From Flagellimonas taeanensis (lineage in GTDB: Bacteria > Bacteroidota > Bacteroidia > Flavobacteriales > Flavobacteriaceae), in NCBI RefSeq assembly GCF_003584105.1, contig NZ_QXFO01000008.1:186001-250000 (forward strand): DNA of 64,000 nt, written 5' to 3'. Within the stretch, counting starts at the first letter, position 1; every line of letters begins with the position of its first letter. The notes below the pieces were generated by a model, which worked only from the letters and a program-made list of their open reading frames with translations, did no database searches and was not told where the DNA came from. A program made the position numbers and the translations under genes. Of the stretch, positions 19,601 through 28,895 are shown piece after piece.

Positions 19601-22015
19601 TTATTCCGCCTTCAATGTTTTGACGGGGTTGGTCAATGCGGCACGTATGGATTGAAAGCTTACCGTCAATAATGCTATCAACAGGGACAAAAGCCCGGCC
19701 AATAGAAAAGTTCCCCATGAGATATGGATCCTGTAAGCAAAATCCTCCAACCATCGATCCATCATGTACCAACCTATGGGGATGGCAATGATGATCGACA
19801 GCATGATCAATTTCATGAAATCCATGGTGAGCAGTTGGTAAATGCTTTTGAACGGGGCCCCAAGGACCAAGCGGATGCTGATTTCCTTTTTCCGTTGCTC
19901 CACCAAGAATGCGGACAGGGCAAAGAGCCCCAGACAGGCCACAAAAATGGCAAACAGCGCAAAACTGTTGAATATCTTGCCCATTCGTTGTACATCGTCG
20001 TGCATGTGGGCAAATTCCTGGTCCAGAAAGGTGTACTCAAAAGCCTGTTGTGGCACATATTGTTGCCAGATGGTTTGTATGTCACGGATGGCGTTTTTGG
20101 CTTCGCTACTGCTCAGTTTGACGGATACCATGCTGGGGCTGTTGCCAATGACCAGGGAAACAGGGGCAATATCCTCTTTAAGGTTCTTGAAATGAAAATC
20201 CTCGAGCACCCCGATGATGGTCCAGTCTTCACCATTGTTGATCCGTTTTCCTATGGGGTCGTCGAACCCTAGTTCCTTGGCCATGGTGGAATTGATCACA
20301 ATGGCGGATGAATCGCTGGCAAAATCCTTCGAAAAGCCACGGCCCTCCTTCAATTGCAGCCCAAGGGTATTGATGTAATCGTGGTCCACACGCCATATTT
20401 GCGCGGGAACGGAAATTTCCTGCCTTCCGTTGGCGATGGCCCCGAAAGTGTTCCCGTTTCGCTTGGTGCCTTCAATGGGGAGGTAATCGCTTATGGAAAC
20501 TGCCTTTACATCGGACAGTCCAAGAAGCCTTTCTTTGAAGGACTGCGAGTTGTCCTTTAGAAGATTGGTCCCTTTTATGACCAGCACTTGATCTTTATTG
20601 AAGCCCAGTTTCTTGTCCAGAATGAAATTCATTTGGTTATAGATGATTAGGGTGCCAATGATCAATACCACAGAGGTGGTGAATTGGACAACGACCAGAC
20701 CACTACGGAGTTTGCCACTTTTGCTGCCGGTACTCAGGGTGCCCTTGAGCACGTTCACTGGTTTGAAGGCAGAGAGATAAAAGGCAGGGTAAAGACCGGC
20801 CATGATTCCAACGAGCAGGGCCGCCACCGCAATGGTGGGCAGGAACCACCAGGCCGACCACGGCATGACGATGTTTTTGGCTGCAATGACATTGAAAGTA
20901 GGAAGCAACAGCCAAGCCAGAAAAACTCCGATAACAAAGGAAATGAGGCTATAGATGACAGACTCGGTCAGGAACTGGCTTACCAAATGGCTCCTAAAGG
21001 CACCAACAGTTTTTTTCAATCCTACCTCTTTGGCCCTATTGGCGGATTTGGCTGTGGATAGATTGATGAAATTGATGACCGCCAACAATAGAACAAACCC
21101 GGCAATGGCAGCAAACAGCCAAACAAACCGGATGTCGCCATGTTTCAAACCATCGCCCATTTTTGCATCGGACCTTAGGTGGATGTCCCCAACAGGCTGT
21201 AGTTTGTATTCCAACGTTTTTAAAACTTCCATGAATTCCTCCCCCCTCATTCGTTCCCTATAAGCAGGGATGACGTATTGCTCGAGAATGGAACCCATTT
21301 TCTTTTCCAGGGCTGCAACTTCCGCTTTGTCATCGAGCAGCAAATAGGTGAAGTAATTGCTGTTGGACCAGCTCATGTTGGTGTCCTCGATGGCCAGAAG
21401 AAAATCGAAATCGAGGTGGGATTTCTTTGAAAGATCTTCCTGTATGACTCCGGTCACCGTGTAGGGCCTGTTGGAATTGTCGTCCAAATAGACCGTTTTT
21501 CCCACGGCATTGCCCTCTGGGAAATACTTGGCCGCTTTTTGGGCCGTCATCACAATGCTCCCTGGATTGGTCAAGAGGTTCTCCGGAGTGCCCTCCACCA
21601 GCTCAAGTTCCAAAATGTCAAAAACCTGTTGGTCCGCATAGATGAAGCCGTCCTCAAAATTGTTTTGGGAGGTTCCTGCGGCCCGCAATGGTCTTCTTCC
21701 CGCACCAAAAAGTTCGCTGGTATTTATTTTGCCTGCTTTCAGCACTTGGGGAAAGGTAGCTTCCAAGGTCTCAGCGAACGGGAGTTGAAAATGGACGCTC
21801 TTCAACTGCTCGCCCCCCATAGTGCCCTGCATCACCACACGGTAAATCCGGTTTTTGTTCTGGTAATGGGTGTCATAGCTCAGCTCATTCCCAATAAAAA
21901 GGGCAATCAAAAGGCAAGCGGCTATACCAACGGCAAAACCACCAATTTTAATGGTGGTAAACAGCTTATCTTTTTTGATGTTGCGCCAAGCGATTCGTAA
22001 ATGGTTTTTAAACAT
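19601..22015 (-). CDS. FtsX/MacB-type ABC permease P8
   Basis: 804 residues, sister of P7. The first coupling segment is KEVGLKKTVGAFRSHL; the second is KEISIRLVLGAPFKSI, in which the GIRK core has become SIRL, a change unique in the array. The first periplasmic domain contains an inserted-looking GRRPLRAAGTSQNN segment. Ends NPVKTLKAE. Leader again ATCAATCAAAGAAAAACATC. Confidence 0.95.
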   Translation of the reverse strand: MFKNHLRIAWRNIKKDKLFTTIKIGGFAVGIAACLLIALFIGNELSYDTHYQNKNRIYRVVMQGTMGGEQLKSVHFQLPFAETLEATFPQVLKAGKINTSELFGAGRRPLRAAGTSQNNFEDGFIYADQQVFDILELELVEGTPENLLTNPGSIVMTAQKAAKYFPEGNAVGKTVYLDDNSNRPYTVTGVIQEDLSKKSHLDFDFLLAIEDTNMSWSNSNYFTYLLLDDKAEVAALEKKMGSILEQYVIPAYRERMRGEEFMEVLKTLEYKLQPVGDIHLRSDAKMGDGLKHGDIRFVWLFAAIAGFVLLLAVINFINLSTAKSANRAKEVGLKKTVGAFRSHLVSQFLTESVIYSLISFVIGVFLAWLLLPTFNVIAAKNIVMPWSAWWFLPTIAVAALLVGIMAGLYPAFYLSAFKPVNVLKGTLSTGSKSGKLRSGLVVVQFTTSVVLIIGTLIIYNQMNFILDKKLGFNKDQVLVIKGTNLLKDNSQSFKERLLGLSDVKAVSISDYLPIEGTKRNGNTFGAIANGRQEISVPAQIWRVDHDYINTLGLQLKEGRGFSKDFASDSSAIVINSTMAKELGFDDPIGKRINNGEDWTIIGVLEDFHFKNLKEDIAPVSLVIGNSPSMVSVKLSSSEAKNAIRDIQTIWQQYVPQQAFEYTFLDQEFAHMHDDVQRMGKIFNSFALFAIFVACLGLFALSAFLVEQRKKEISIRLVLGAPFKSIYQLLTMDFMKLIMLSIIIAIPIGWYMMDRWLEDFAYRIHISWGTFLLAGLLSLLIALLTVSFQSIRAALTNPVKTLKAE

Positions 22016-22050
22016 GATGTTTTTCTTTGATTGATGATGACAGTGTTATT

Positions 22051-24432
22051 TCATTCCGTGCGCAAACTTTTAATAGGGTTGGCACTGGCTGCTTTAATGG
22101 CCTGAAAACTTACGGTTGCCAATGCAATGAGAATGGTCAATATGCCGGCAATCACGAATACGGCCCATCCAATGTTTGTTCTATAGGCAAACTGTTGGAG
22201 CCAGCCACTCATAAGGTACCATGCAATGGGGGATGCGATCAATATGGCAATTAAAACAAGTTTTAGAAAATCGAGGAAAAGTAATTCGAGTATTGCATAG
22301 GTGGAGGAACCCAATACCTTTCGCACACCAATCTCTTTGATCCGCATTTCATTGTTGAAAGCTGCCAATCCGAACAAGCCAAGGCACGAAATGAAAACGG
22401 CTAGAACGGCAAAGTACTTGGAAAGCGATAATATACGCTCTTCCGAAGAATATTGTGCGTTGAACATTTGATCCTGAAATGTGAAATTAAAATTGTAACC
22501 AGGATTGTAATCTGTATACAATCGTTTTAGGTTTTCAATGGTCTTCATTTCCGATCCAGAATGGATCCGCACCATTGCCAAGGCCAAATTGTTCGGGGAA
22601 TATTTAAAAACCAAAGGTGAAATGGGTTGCATGACCGAGGCAGTATGAAAATCCTTCATGACCCCAAGAATGGTCTTGTCCTCTCCCCAAAGGTTTATCT
22701 TTTTTCCAACGGGATTCTCCAACCCCATTATCCGTATGGCCTCCTCATTAAACAATACGTAAGATTCGGGAGAACCAAGTTTTTCGTTAAAAGATTCCCC
22801 CTCCACCATTTCTATATTAAGGGTCTGTGTCAGGTTTTCATCCACATCGCGAACAATAAAATCTACCTCAAGATCCGCTGGCTTACCGGCCCAGTCAATG
22901 CCATAGGTGGAAGACCCGCCGTCTTCCCGCACAATACTTTGGCCAAGTCCACCAACACGTTCCACTCCCTCTATTTTTTCAATCTCGTCGAAGAAAAACG
23001 GGATGTTGTCATAGGCCTTGCCTTCAAGATCGATCTGGATTATGTTATCTTTTTGGTAACCAATGGGTTTTGTGAGCGCAAAGTTGAGTTGGTTGTTTAT
23101 GATCAATACCGATATGATCAAAACTAGGGACGCCATAAATTGAAAGACGACCAGGCCCTTTCGGGTAAAAAGTTCTCCACCATGGCTCTTAAAGGTGCCT
23201 TTTAATGTTGCCAAGGGGCTGAATCCGGACAAATAAAAGGCAGGATAACTTCCGGAGATCAATCCGGTAAGCAATGTGGCCAAAATCAATACAGGGGCAT
23301 TTTGGGAAATAAGTTGAAGATCCAGCTCCTTGCCCGAAACATAATTGAACACAGGAATCAACAAAAAGACCAATAACAGGGCCAATATCAAGGAAAGGCA
23401 TGTTAGGAAAACCGACTCGGTCAAAAATTGGACCACCAATGTTTTTTTGGTACTCCCTACCGTTTTCTTGATGCCGATTTCCTTAAACCTCCTGCTAACG
23501 CGGGCCGTGGAAAGATTCATGAAATTGATACAGGCAATGAGCAGGACCAAAATGGCAATGAAAGAAAAGAGCCTAACGTAGGTAATTCTGCCACCACTTT
23601 GAATACCATCCACATAATTGCCCTTTAAGTATGCATCTGAATATTTTCTCGTGAAAAGACTGAACATGTTGCCATCAAGATACTTGTCTACAAACCGGTC
23701 GATTTTTTTATTAAAGGCAGCCTGGTCCGTGTTGGGCTTAAGGACAAGGTATGTTTGTGGGCCAGTATTGTACCATTCTTTTCCGTTTGTCCAAATGTCT
23801 TCAAGCAATTTCTTTTTGGTCCCTACGAAACTGAACTTCATGGTAGAGTTTGAAGGAACATCTTCAAAAACACCTGTAATCTTTCCGGTCTGTTCTTTGC
23901 CAAAGAAGCTATATTTTATTTGGTGGTTTAGGGCTTTGTCAACAGAACCGAACAGTTTTAAGGCAAAGTTTTCGGAGATAACAATGGCATCCTTATCCTG
24001 AAGCACTTGATCTATGGAGCCTCGTATCAGGGGAAAGGAAAACACATTGAAAAAGTTTTTACTGGCAAAGAGCCCTTCTGTTTTAAAAGTATTCTCCTCA
24101 TTAGAGAAAGTGATTGCCATTCCCTCTCTCTCAAGGTTCATAACACTAACCGCGTCTTCAACCTCGGGCAAATCTTTTTCCAAGGCTTCTGCAAGGGGGC
24201 CTTGTGTACCTTCATGAACTCTGATCGTTCCATTTTCCTCGCTCTTCATCAATATTTGATAAAGGTTTGGGTCATTTTCATGAAACGTATCGACCGTCAT
24301 TTCATCCGTCACCCAAAAAAATATGAGAAAAGCACTGGCCAGTCCTGTGGAAAGCCCTAAAATGTTTATCAGTGAAAACAAAGGATTTCTCCTAAGGTTT
24401 CGCCAGGCTATTTTAAGATGTGTCTTGATCAT
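22051..24432 (-). CDS. FtsX/MacB-type ABC permease P9
   Basis: 793 residues, starting MIKTHLKIAWRNLRRNP. Coupling segments KEIGIKKTVGSTKKTL and KEIGVRKVLGSSTYAI. First periplasmic domain with FNVFSFPLIRGS and ISENFALKLFG; second with FNEEAIRIMGLENPVGKKI and LGVMKDFHTASVM. Like P1, its DNA appears AT-richer than P5 to P8, suggesting a different age or source of this copy. Confidence 0.95.
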   Translation of the reverse strand: MIKTHLKIAWRNLRRNPLFSLINILGLSTGLASAFLIFFWVTDEMTVDTFHENDPNLYQILMKSEENGTIRVHEGTQGPLAEALEKDLPEVEDAVSVMNLEREGMAITFSNEENTFKTEGLFASKNFFNVFSFPLIRGSIDQVLQDKDAIVISENFALKLFGSVDKALNHQIKYSFFGKEQTGKITGVFEDVPSNSTMKFSFVGTKKKLLEDIWTNGKEWYNTGPQTYLVLKPNTDQAAFNKKIDRFVDKYLDGNMFSLFTRKYSDAYLKGNYVDGIQSGGRITYVRLFSFIAILVLLIACINFMNLSTARVSRRFKEIGIKKTVGSTKKTLVVQFLTESVFLTCLSLILALLLVFLLIPVFNYVSGKELDLQLISQNAPVLILATLLTGLISGSYPAFYLSGFSPLATLKGTFKSHGGELFTRKGLVVFQFMASLVLIISVLIINNQLNFALTKPIGYQKDNIIQIDLEGKAYDNIPFFFDEIEKIEGVERVGGLGQSIVREDGGSSTYGIDWAGKPADLEVDFIVRDVDENLTQTLNIEMVEGESFNEKLGSPESYVLFNEEAIRIMGLENPVGKKINLWGEDKTILGVMKDFHTASVMQPISPLVFKYSPNNLALAMVRIHSGSEMKTIENLKRLYTDYNPGYNFNFTFQDQMFNAQYSSEERILSLSKYFAVLAVFISCLGLFGLAAFNNEMRIKEIGVRKVLGSSTYAILELLFLDFLKLVLIAILIASPIAWYLMSGWLQQFAYRTNIGWAVFVIAGILTILIALATVSFQAIKAASANPIKSLRTE

Positions 24433-24464
24433 GATGGTTTGTTTTTATGATGATGTTTTTTATG

Positions 24465-26846
24465 TCATTCGGCGCGTAAACTTTTAGTGGGATTGGTCAG
24501 GGCGGCCCTGATGGATTGGAAACTTACCGTTAATAGTGCAATGCCCAGTGCAATGGTGCCAGACAGTGCAAAAACCCACCATTGGATATCAATCCTGTAG
24601 GCAAAACCTTCGAGCCAGTTTTCCATGGAAAAGTAGGCCACTGGAAAACCGATGAGCAAGGCGATAAGGACCAACCGGGCAAAATCCATGGAAAGCATTT
24701 GGCTGATCTTGCCTACGGAAGCCCCCAATACTTTTCGAATGCCGATTTCCTTTCTGCGTTGTTCCGCGGTATATGCAGCCAGACCAAAAAGGCCCAATGC
24801 AGCCACAAAAATGGCCAGCATACAGAACACAATGCTGATCTGTCCAGCCCGTTTTTCACGAGCATACATCCGTGCAATATTTTGATCTAAGAAGGAATAG
24901 TTGAAATCTAGATTGGGAACAATTCTGGTGAACGTACTTTTAAGATCGGCAACCGTATTGGTCAAATTCCCAGTTTTAAAACGCACCAACATGAACGATT
25001 TGCCTTCACTGGTGCTATTATGGAACGCATAGGCACCAATAGGTTGGTGCAACGATTCGTAGTTGAAATCATCCACCACCCCAACAATGGTATTGGGAAC
25101 CCCGATATAAACTTCCTTGCCGATGGCCTCCTCTGGGGTGAACCCCAAATAATCGATGGCCTTTTTGTTCAATACGACTTCCACCAATGTATCCTTTTCA
25201 CTTTTGAACTTGGGCAAACTACTGCCCGCCAAAAGATGTAGCTTAAGGGCATCCACGATACCAGCATCGGTCACATTGGTCTGAATGTTCAGACCTTGTT
25301 CTTCCGAGTCTTTTCTCCGAAGGGTTCGTCCGCTTACATCCATGCCGGGATACCCCTGTGCCATGGATACTGCGGTTACTTCCGAGAGGTTTTTGAACTC
25401 CTGCTCCAGGGCATTACGATTTTCGTCACCACGCAGTCCACCTATGGAAATGGCCATGACATTATCCGCAGCAAAACCAAGATTTTTGTTTTGGATGTAT
25501 TGGGTTTGTTGGTAGATGACCATTACCCCAACAATCAGTGCAGTCGACGCGGCAAACTGCATTACTACTAAACCCTTACGGATGGCCACATTCCCTTTTC
25601 CCCTTTTTAAGGAGGGGGATAGAATTTCCTTCGGTAGAAATCTGGACAGGTACATGGAAGGGTACAATCCAGAGAACAAAGTTGTTACAAGCCAAACCCC
25701 CAGCGCGGCCATTACAAAGGTTGGGTTAAGCAACAGGTCCATGGTCAGTTGCTGATCGGTCAAATTGTTAAAACTGGGTAACAGTAACAGGGTCAACGCA
25801 ACTCCTAGGATAATGGAAATAGCGGTGATCAATCCGGTTTCCACATAAAACCGGCCCACCAAAGACTGCGAAGAGGCGCCCAAGGTTTTACTGATGCCCA
25901 CTTCCTTGGAACGCTTTTGGGAACGTGCCGTGGTAAGGTTCATATAGTTGACACAGGCGATCAAAAGGATCAAAATAGCCAAATAGGTCAGGTTGCGTAC
26001 TTCATTGATGTCTCCAATCCGTGATGCATAGGAATTTCCGTAAGAAGCGGAATACAGGTGTACCTTGCTCAATGGCTGTAAACCGAAGGAGTACCATTGG
26101 TTTTCTTTTTGGAGGTTTGCATCGAGCATTTGGTCTATCTGTGTTTGGGTGGCATCCACAGAAACGTTTTCCTTTAATAAGCAATAGGTTTCAAAACTGG
26201 CATTACTCCAAGATTTTCGATCATAAAACCAGTACCCGTTGCTTGATGCCATGATTTCTGCATCAAGTGTGCTGTTTTCAGGAAAATCCTTGTACACCCC
26301 TGTCACCTCAAGTTCACGATCGTTATCCACCAAAATGGTTTGGCCGATTGGGTTTGCTTGGTTGAAATAGGTTTTGGCTGCAGTTTCGGAAAGAATGACC
26401 GTGCCCGGCCTGTCCAAAGCCGTGGCCGCCTCCCCCTTTACCAGTTCAATATCGAAAATGGTCAACAACTCCTTATCCACCCAATAAAAAAGGTCCTCGG
26501 TAAAGTTTTGGTTGTTGATGCGTAAGGATGCGGGTCTGCCAAAATTATGTTTTAACAACCTTGCCGCACTTTCCACATTGGTCACTTCTTCCTTCATGGC
26601 CAAAGCGGTTACCGGGGGTACCGTGGCCCAGGTTTCAAAACCAAAGTCACCATTGGTTTTCAAGAGAACCCGTTGGATCCGGTCTCTTTTGGGAAACATG
26701 GAGTCAAAACTCCTCTCATGGGAAATGAACAGAAAAAGGAGCATGACGATGGTCAGCCCCATGGAAAGCCCAATGATGTTGATTCCTGAAAACAATTTGT
26801 TCGATTTCAGGTTTCTCCAGGCGACTTTTAGGTTGTTTTTGAACAT
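24465..26846 (-). CDS. FtsX/MacB-type ABC permease P10 (first in transcription order)
   Basis: 793 residues and the first permease translated, 37 bp after ATPase A. N-terminus MFKNNLKVAWRNLKSNK. The first coupling segment reads KEVGISKTLGASSQSL, with Ser in place of the usual Arg; the second, KEIGIRKVLGASVGKI, is standard. Ends NPTKSLRAE. If permeases are produced in order of distance from the promoter, this one is the default partner of the upstream ATPase. Confidence 0.95.
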   Translation of the reverse strand: MFKNNLKVAWRNLKSNKLFSGINIIGLSMGLTIVMLLFLFISHERSFDSMFPKRDRIQRVLLKTNGDFGFETWATVPPVTALAMKEEVTNVESAARLLKHNFGRPASLRINNQNFTEDLFYWVDKELLTIFDIELVKGEAATALDRPGTVILSETAAKTYFNQANPIGQTILVDNDRELEVTGVYKDFPENSTLDAEIMASSNGYWFYDRKSWSNASFETYCLLKENVSVDATQTQIDQMLDANLQKENQWYSFGLQPLSKVHLYSASYGNSYASRIGDINEVRNLTYLAILILLIACVNYMNLTTARSQKRSKEVGISKTLGASSQSLVGRFYVETGLITAISIILGVALTLLLLPSFNNLTDQQLTMDLLLNPTFVMAALGVWLVTTLFSGLYPSMYLSRFLPKEILSPSLKRGKGNVAIRKGLVVMQFAASTALIVGVMVIYQQTQYIQNKNLGFAADNVMAISIGGLRGDENRNALEQEFKNLSEVTAVSMAQGYPGMDVSGRTLRRKDSEEQGLNIQTNVTDAGIVDALKLHLLAGSSLPKFKSEKDTLVEVVLNKKAIDYLGFTPEEAIGKEVYIGVPNTIVGVVDDFNYESLHQPIGAYAFHNSTSEGKSFMLVRFKTGNLTNTVADLKSTFTRIVPNLDFNYSFLDQNIARMYAREKRAGQISIVFCMLAIFVAALGLFGLAAYTAEQRRKEIGIRKVLGASVGKISQMLSMDFARLVLIALLIGFPVAYFSMENWLEGFAYRIDIQWWVFALSGTIALGIALLTVSFQSIRAALTNPTKSLRAE

Positions 26847-26883
26847 AACGGGTTTTTGATTTTTTTGATTGATGAATAAACCC

Positions 26884-27579
26884 CTAGACCATGGCTTTCA
26901 TAGGTTTGTTTTGGCTCTCGGTCACAATTTGCCCATCGAACAGGTTGATGACCCTGTGGGCATAGTGCGAATCGCGATCGGAGTGGGTTACCATTACAAT
27001 GGTGGTACCTTCTTGATTGAGTTCTGTAAGCAGGTTCATTACCTCGATCCCGTTTTTGGAATCCAGGTTACCCGTGGGCTCATCCGCCAAGATCAGTTTG
27101 GGGTTGGTCACAACGGCACGGGCTATGGCCACCCTTTGTTGCTGACCTCCGGAAAGCTGTTGCGGAAAGTGTTTTTCCCTGTGGGCGATCTTCATGCGCT
27201 CCAACACTTTCTGGACTTTTTCCTTTCGTTCCGCCTTGCTCATTTTAAGGTAGATCAACGGAAGTTCCACATTTTCAAAAACGGTAAGCTCATCAATAAG
27301 GTTAAAGCTCTGGAAAACGAACCCGAGGTTCCCCTTTCTCAATTGGGTACGTTGGCTTTCTTTCAGTCCACCTACTTCATGACCGGCAAATTTGTAGCTA
27401 CCGTCAGTAGGGTTGTCCAACATGCCGATAATATTCAACAAAGTTGATTTTCCGCATCCGGAAGGACCCATGATGGCCACAAATTCCCCCTCGGCCACTT
27501 TTAGGTTGACCCCGTTCAGGGCCAAGGTTTCCACTTCTTCTGTTCTGAAGCTCTTTTTAAGGTTCTGTATCTGTATCAT
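26884..27579 (-). CDS. ABC transporter ATP-binding protein A (LolD/MacB-type)
   Basis: 231-residue ATPase with every expected element: Walker A GPSGCGKST (about residues 39-47), Q-loop FVFQSFN, signature LSGGQQQRVAIARA, Walker B LILADEPTGNLDS and H-loop VTHS. The LNGVNLKVAEGEFVAIMG opening is typical of the MacB/LolD subfamily, which drives FtsX-like permeases acting on periplasmic or membrane substrates rather than classic importers. It follows the adaptor gene by 57 bp and precedes the ten permeases, so it is the likely general motor of the system. Confidence 0.96.
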   Translation of the reverse strand: MIQIQNLKKSFRTEEVETLALNGVNLKVAEGEFVAIMGPSGCGKSTLLNIIGMLDNPTDGSYKFAGHEVGGLKESQRTQLRKGNLGFVFQSFNLIDELTVFENVELPLIYLKMSKAERKEKVQKVLERMKIAHREKHFPQQLSGGQQQRVAIARAVVTNPKLILADEPTGNLDSKNGIEVMNLLTELNQEGTTIVMVTHSDRDSHYAHRVINLFDGQIVTESQNKPMKAMV

Positions 27580-27636
27580 TTTTAGATGGTTGTTTTTTAA
27601 AGACTGATATAATTTGATCGGTGTTACACTTTGCGT

Positions 27637-28887
27637 TTATTTTAAAACAATCCGTTCAGCATCGCCAAAACTGTCATAGTTGCTGGTAATGACCTGCTCC
27701 CCGGGCTGAAGCCCTTCAAGGACCTCATAGTATCTTGAATTTTGTTTGCCCAACCGAACGTTCCGCCTAATGGCTTCCTCTCCATTGGGGGATACCACAA
27801 ACACCCATTGTCCACCGGTACTCTGGAAAAATCCGCCCTTGGGCAGTAGCAGGGCATCGTTTGATTCGCCCAATTGCAATCGGATGTTATAGCTCTGTCC
27901 GGCACGGATGGTTTCGGGTTTTTCTCCGGTGAACACTAGGTCCACACGGAACCTTCCATTTCTTACTTCGGGATACACCTTACGCAATCGGAGACCATAT
28001 TCATTCCCGTTGCGTTCCAGTATTGCGGAAAGGTCTCGCTTCACACGGTCGATGTAATGCTCGTCGATGTCGGCCTCGATCTTAAAATCGGTGAGGACAT
28101 TGATCTGTCCGATCCGTTGCCCCTGTGCAATGTTTTGGCCGATCTCTGCGTCCAGAAAGCCCAATTGTCCATCTGCAGGTGCGCGCACGTTGAGGTGGTC
28201 CAATCGTTCATATACCATGGAAAGGGTCTTGTGCATGCGGGAAAGGTCCGTATCCAATCCTTTTAGGGAAGTCTCACGCATTTGGTCGTCCTGCTCTGTT
28301 TGCAACTTTACGATCTCAAACTGTTTTTGGGCAAGCTCATAGTCCGCCTTGGAGAGGAGGTATGTTTCCTTGGAGATCAATTCATCATCAAACAGGGCCT
28401 TGTTCTGCTCATAATTACGTTTGAGCCGTTCGAGGTCATATTCTGCATTGGCGAGGGATTTTTTGCCCTCGACCTGTCTGGAATCGAAAGTAAGTTTGGT
28501 GGAGCGGAGATCGTTCTGCTTTAGGGCCAGGTTACTTTCGCTGGCCAAGATCTGCTCATAAAGGTTCATGTTCTCCAATTTGAGGATGATATCCCCCTTT
28601 TTCACCATGGATCCTTCCTCGATCAACTTTTCGGAGACCCGACCGCCTTCGTAGGCATCCATATAGATGGTAGCAATGGGGGCCACGCTCCCGTTGATGG
28701 TAATGTAATCATCGAACTTGCCCGCGGTAACGGCTGAAACGGAAAGACGTTCCTTTTCGGTTCTGAAGGTGGACATGGAACTGGCAAAGATCAATTTCCA
28801 GCCCACGAACAATAGGAGTACGCCCAAGGCAATGTATCCGTAATGTTTTGGTTTGAGTCCCTTCTTTTTTTCTAATTGTATATCCAT
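27637..28887 (-). CDS. Periplasmic adaptor (HlyD/MacA-like membrane fusion protein)
   Basis: 416 residues. One N-terminal membrane anchor (about 17-35, YIALGVLLLFVGWKLIF) after a basic cytoplasmic stub, then a split biotinyl-lipoyl domain (MDAYEGGRVSEKLIEEGSMV and VRAPADGQLGFLDAEIGQ), an alpha-helical hairpin rich in heptads between them (about 120-225), and a beta-barrel plus membrane-proximal domain (RAGQSYNIRLQLGES, FVVSPNGEEAIRRNVRLG). In MacAB-TolC systems this protein bridges permease and outer-membrane duct. It is the only adaptor in the operon, so all ten permeases would have to share it. The gene starts 8 bp after the TolC-like stop. Confidence 0.94.
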   Translation of the reverse strand: MDIQLEKKKGLKPKHYGYIALGVLLLFVGWKLIFASSMSTFRTEKERLSVSAVTAGKFDDYITINGSVAPIATIYMDAYEGGRVSEKLIEEGSMVKKGDIILKLENMNLYEQILASESNLALKQNDLRSTKLTFDSRQVEGKKSLANAEYDLERLKRNYEQNKALFDDELISKETYLLSKADYELAQKQFEIVKLQTEQDDQMRETSLKGLDTDLSRMHKTLSMVYERLDHLNVRAPADGQLGFLDAEIGQNIAQGQRIGQINVLTDFKIEADIDEHYIDRVKRDLSAILERNGNEYGLRLRKVYPEVRNGRFRVDLVFTGEKPETIRAGQSYNIRLQLGESNDALLLPKGGFFQSTGGQWVFVVSPNGEEAIRRNVRLGKQNSRYYEVLEGLQPGEQVITSNYDSFGDAERIVLK

Positions 28888-28895
28888 GGTTCGTT

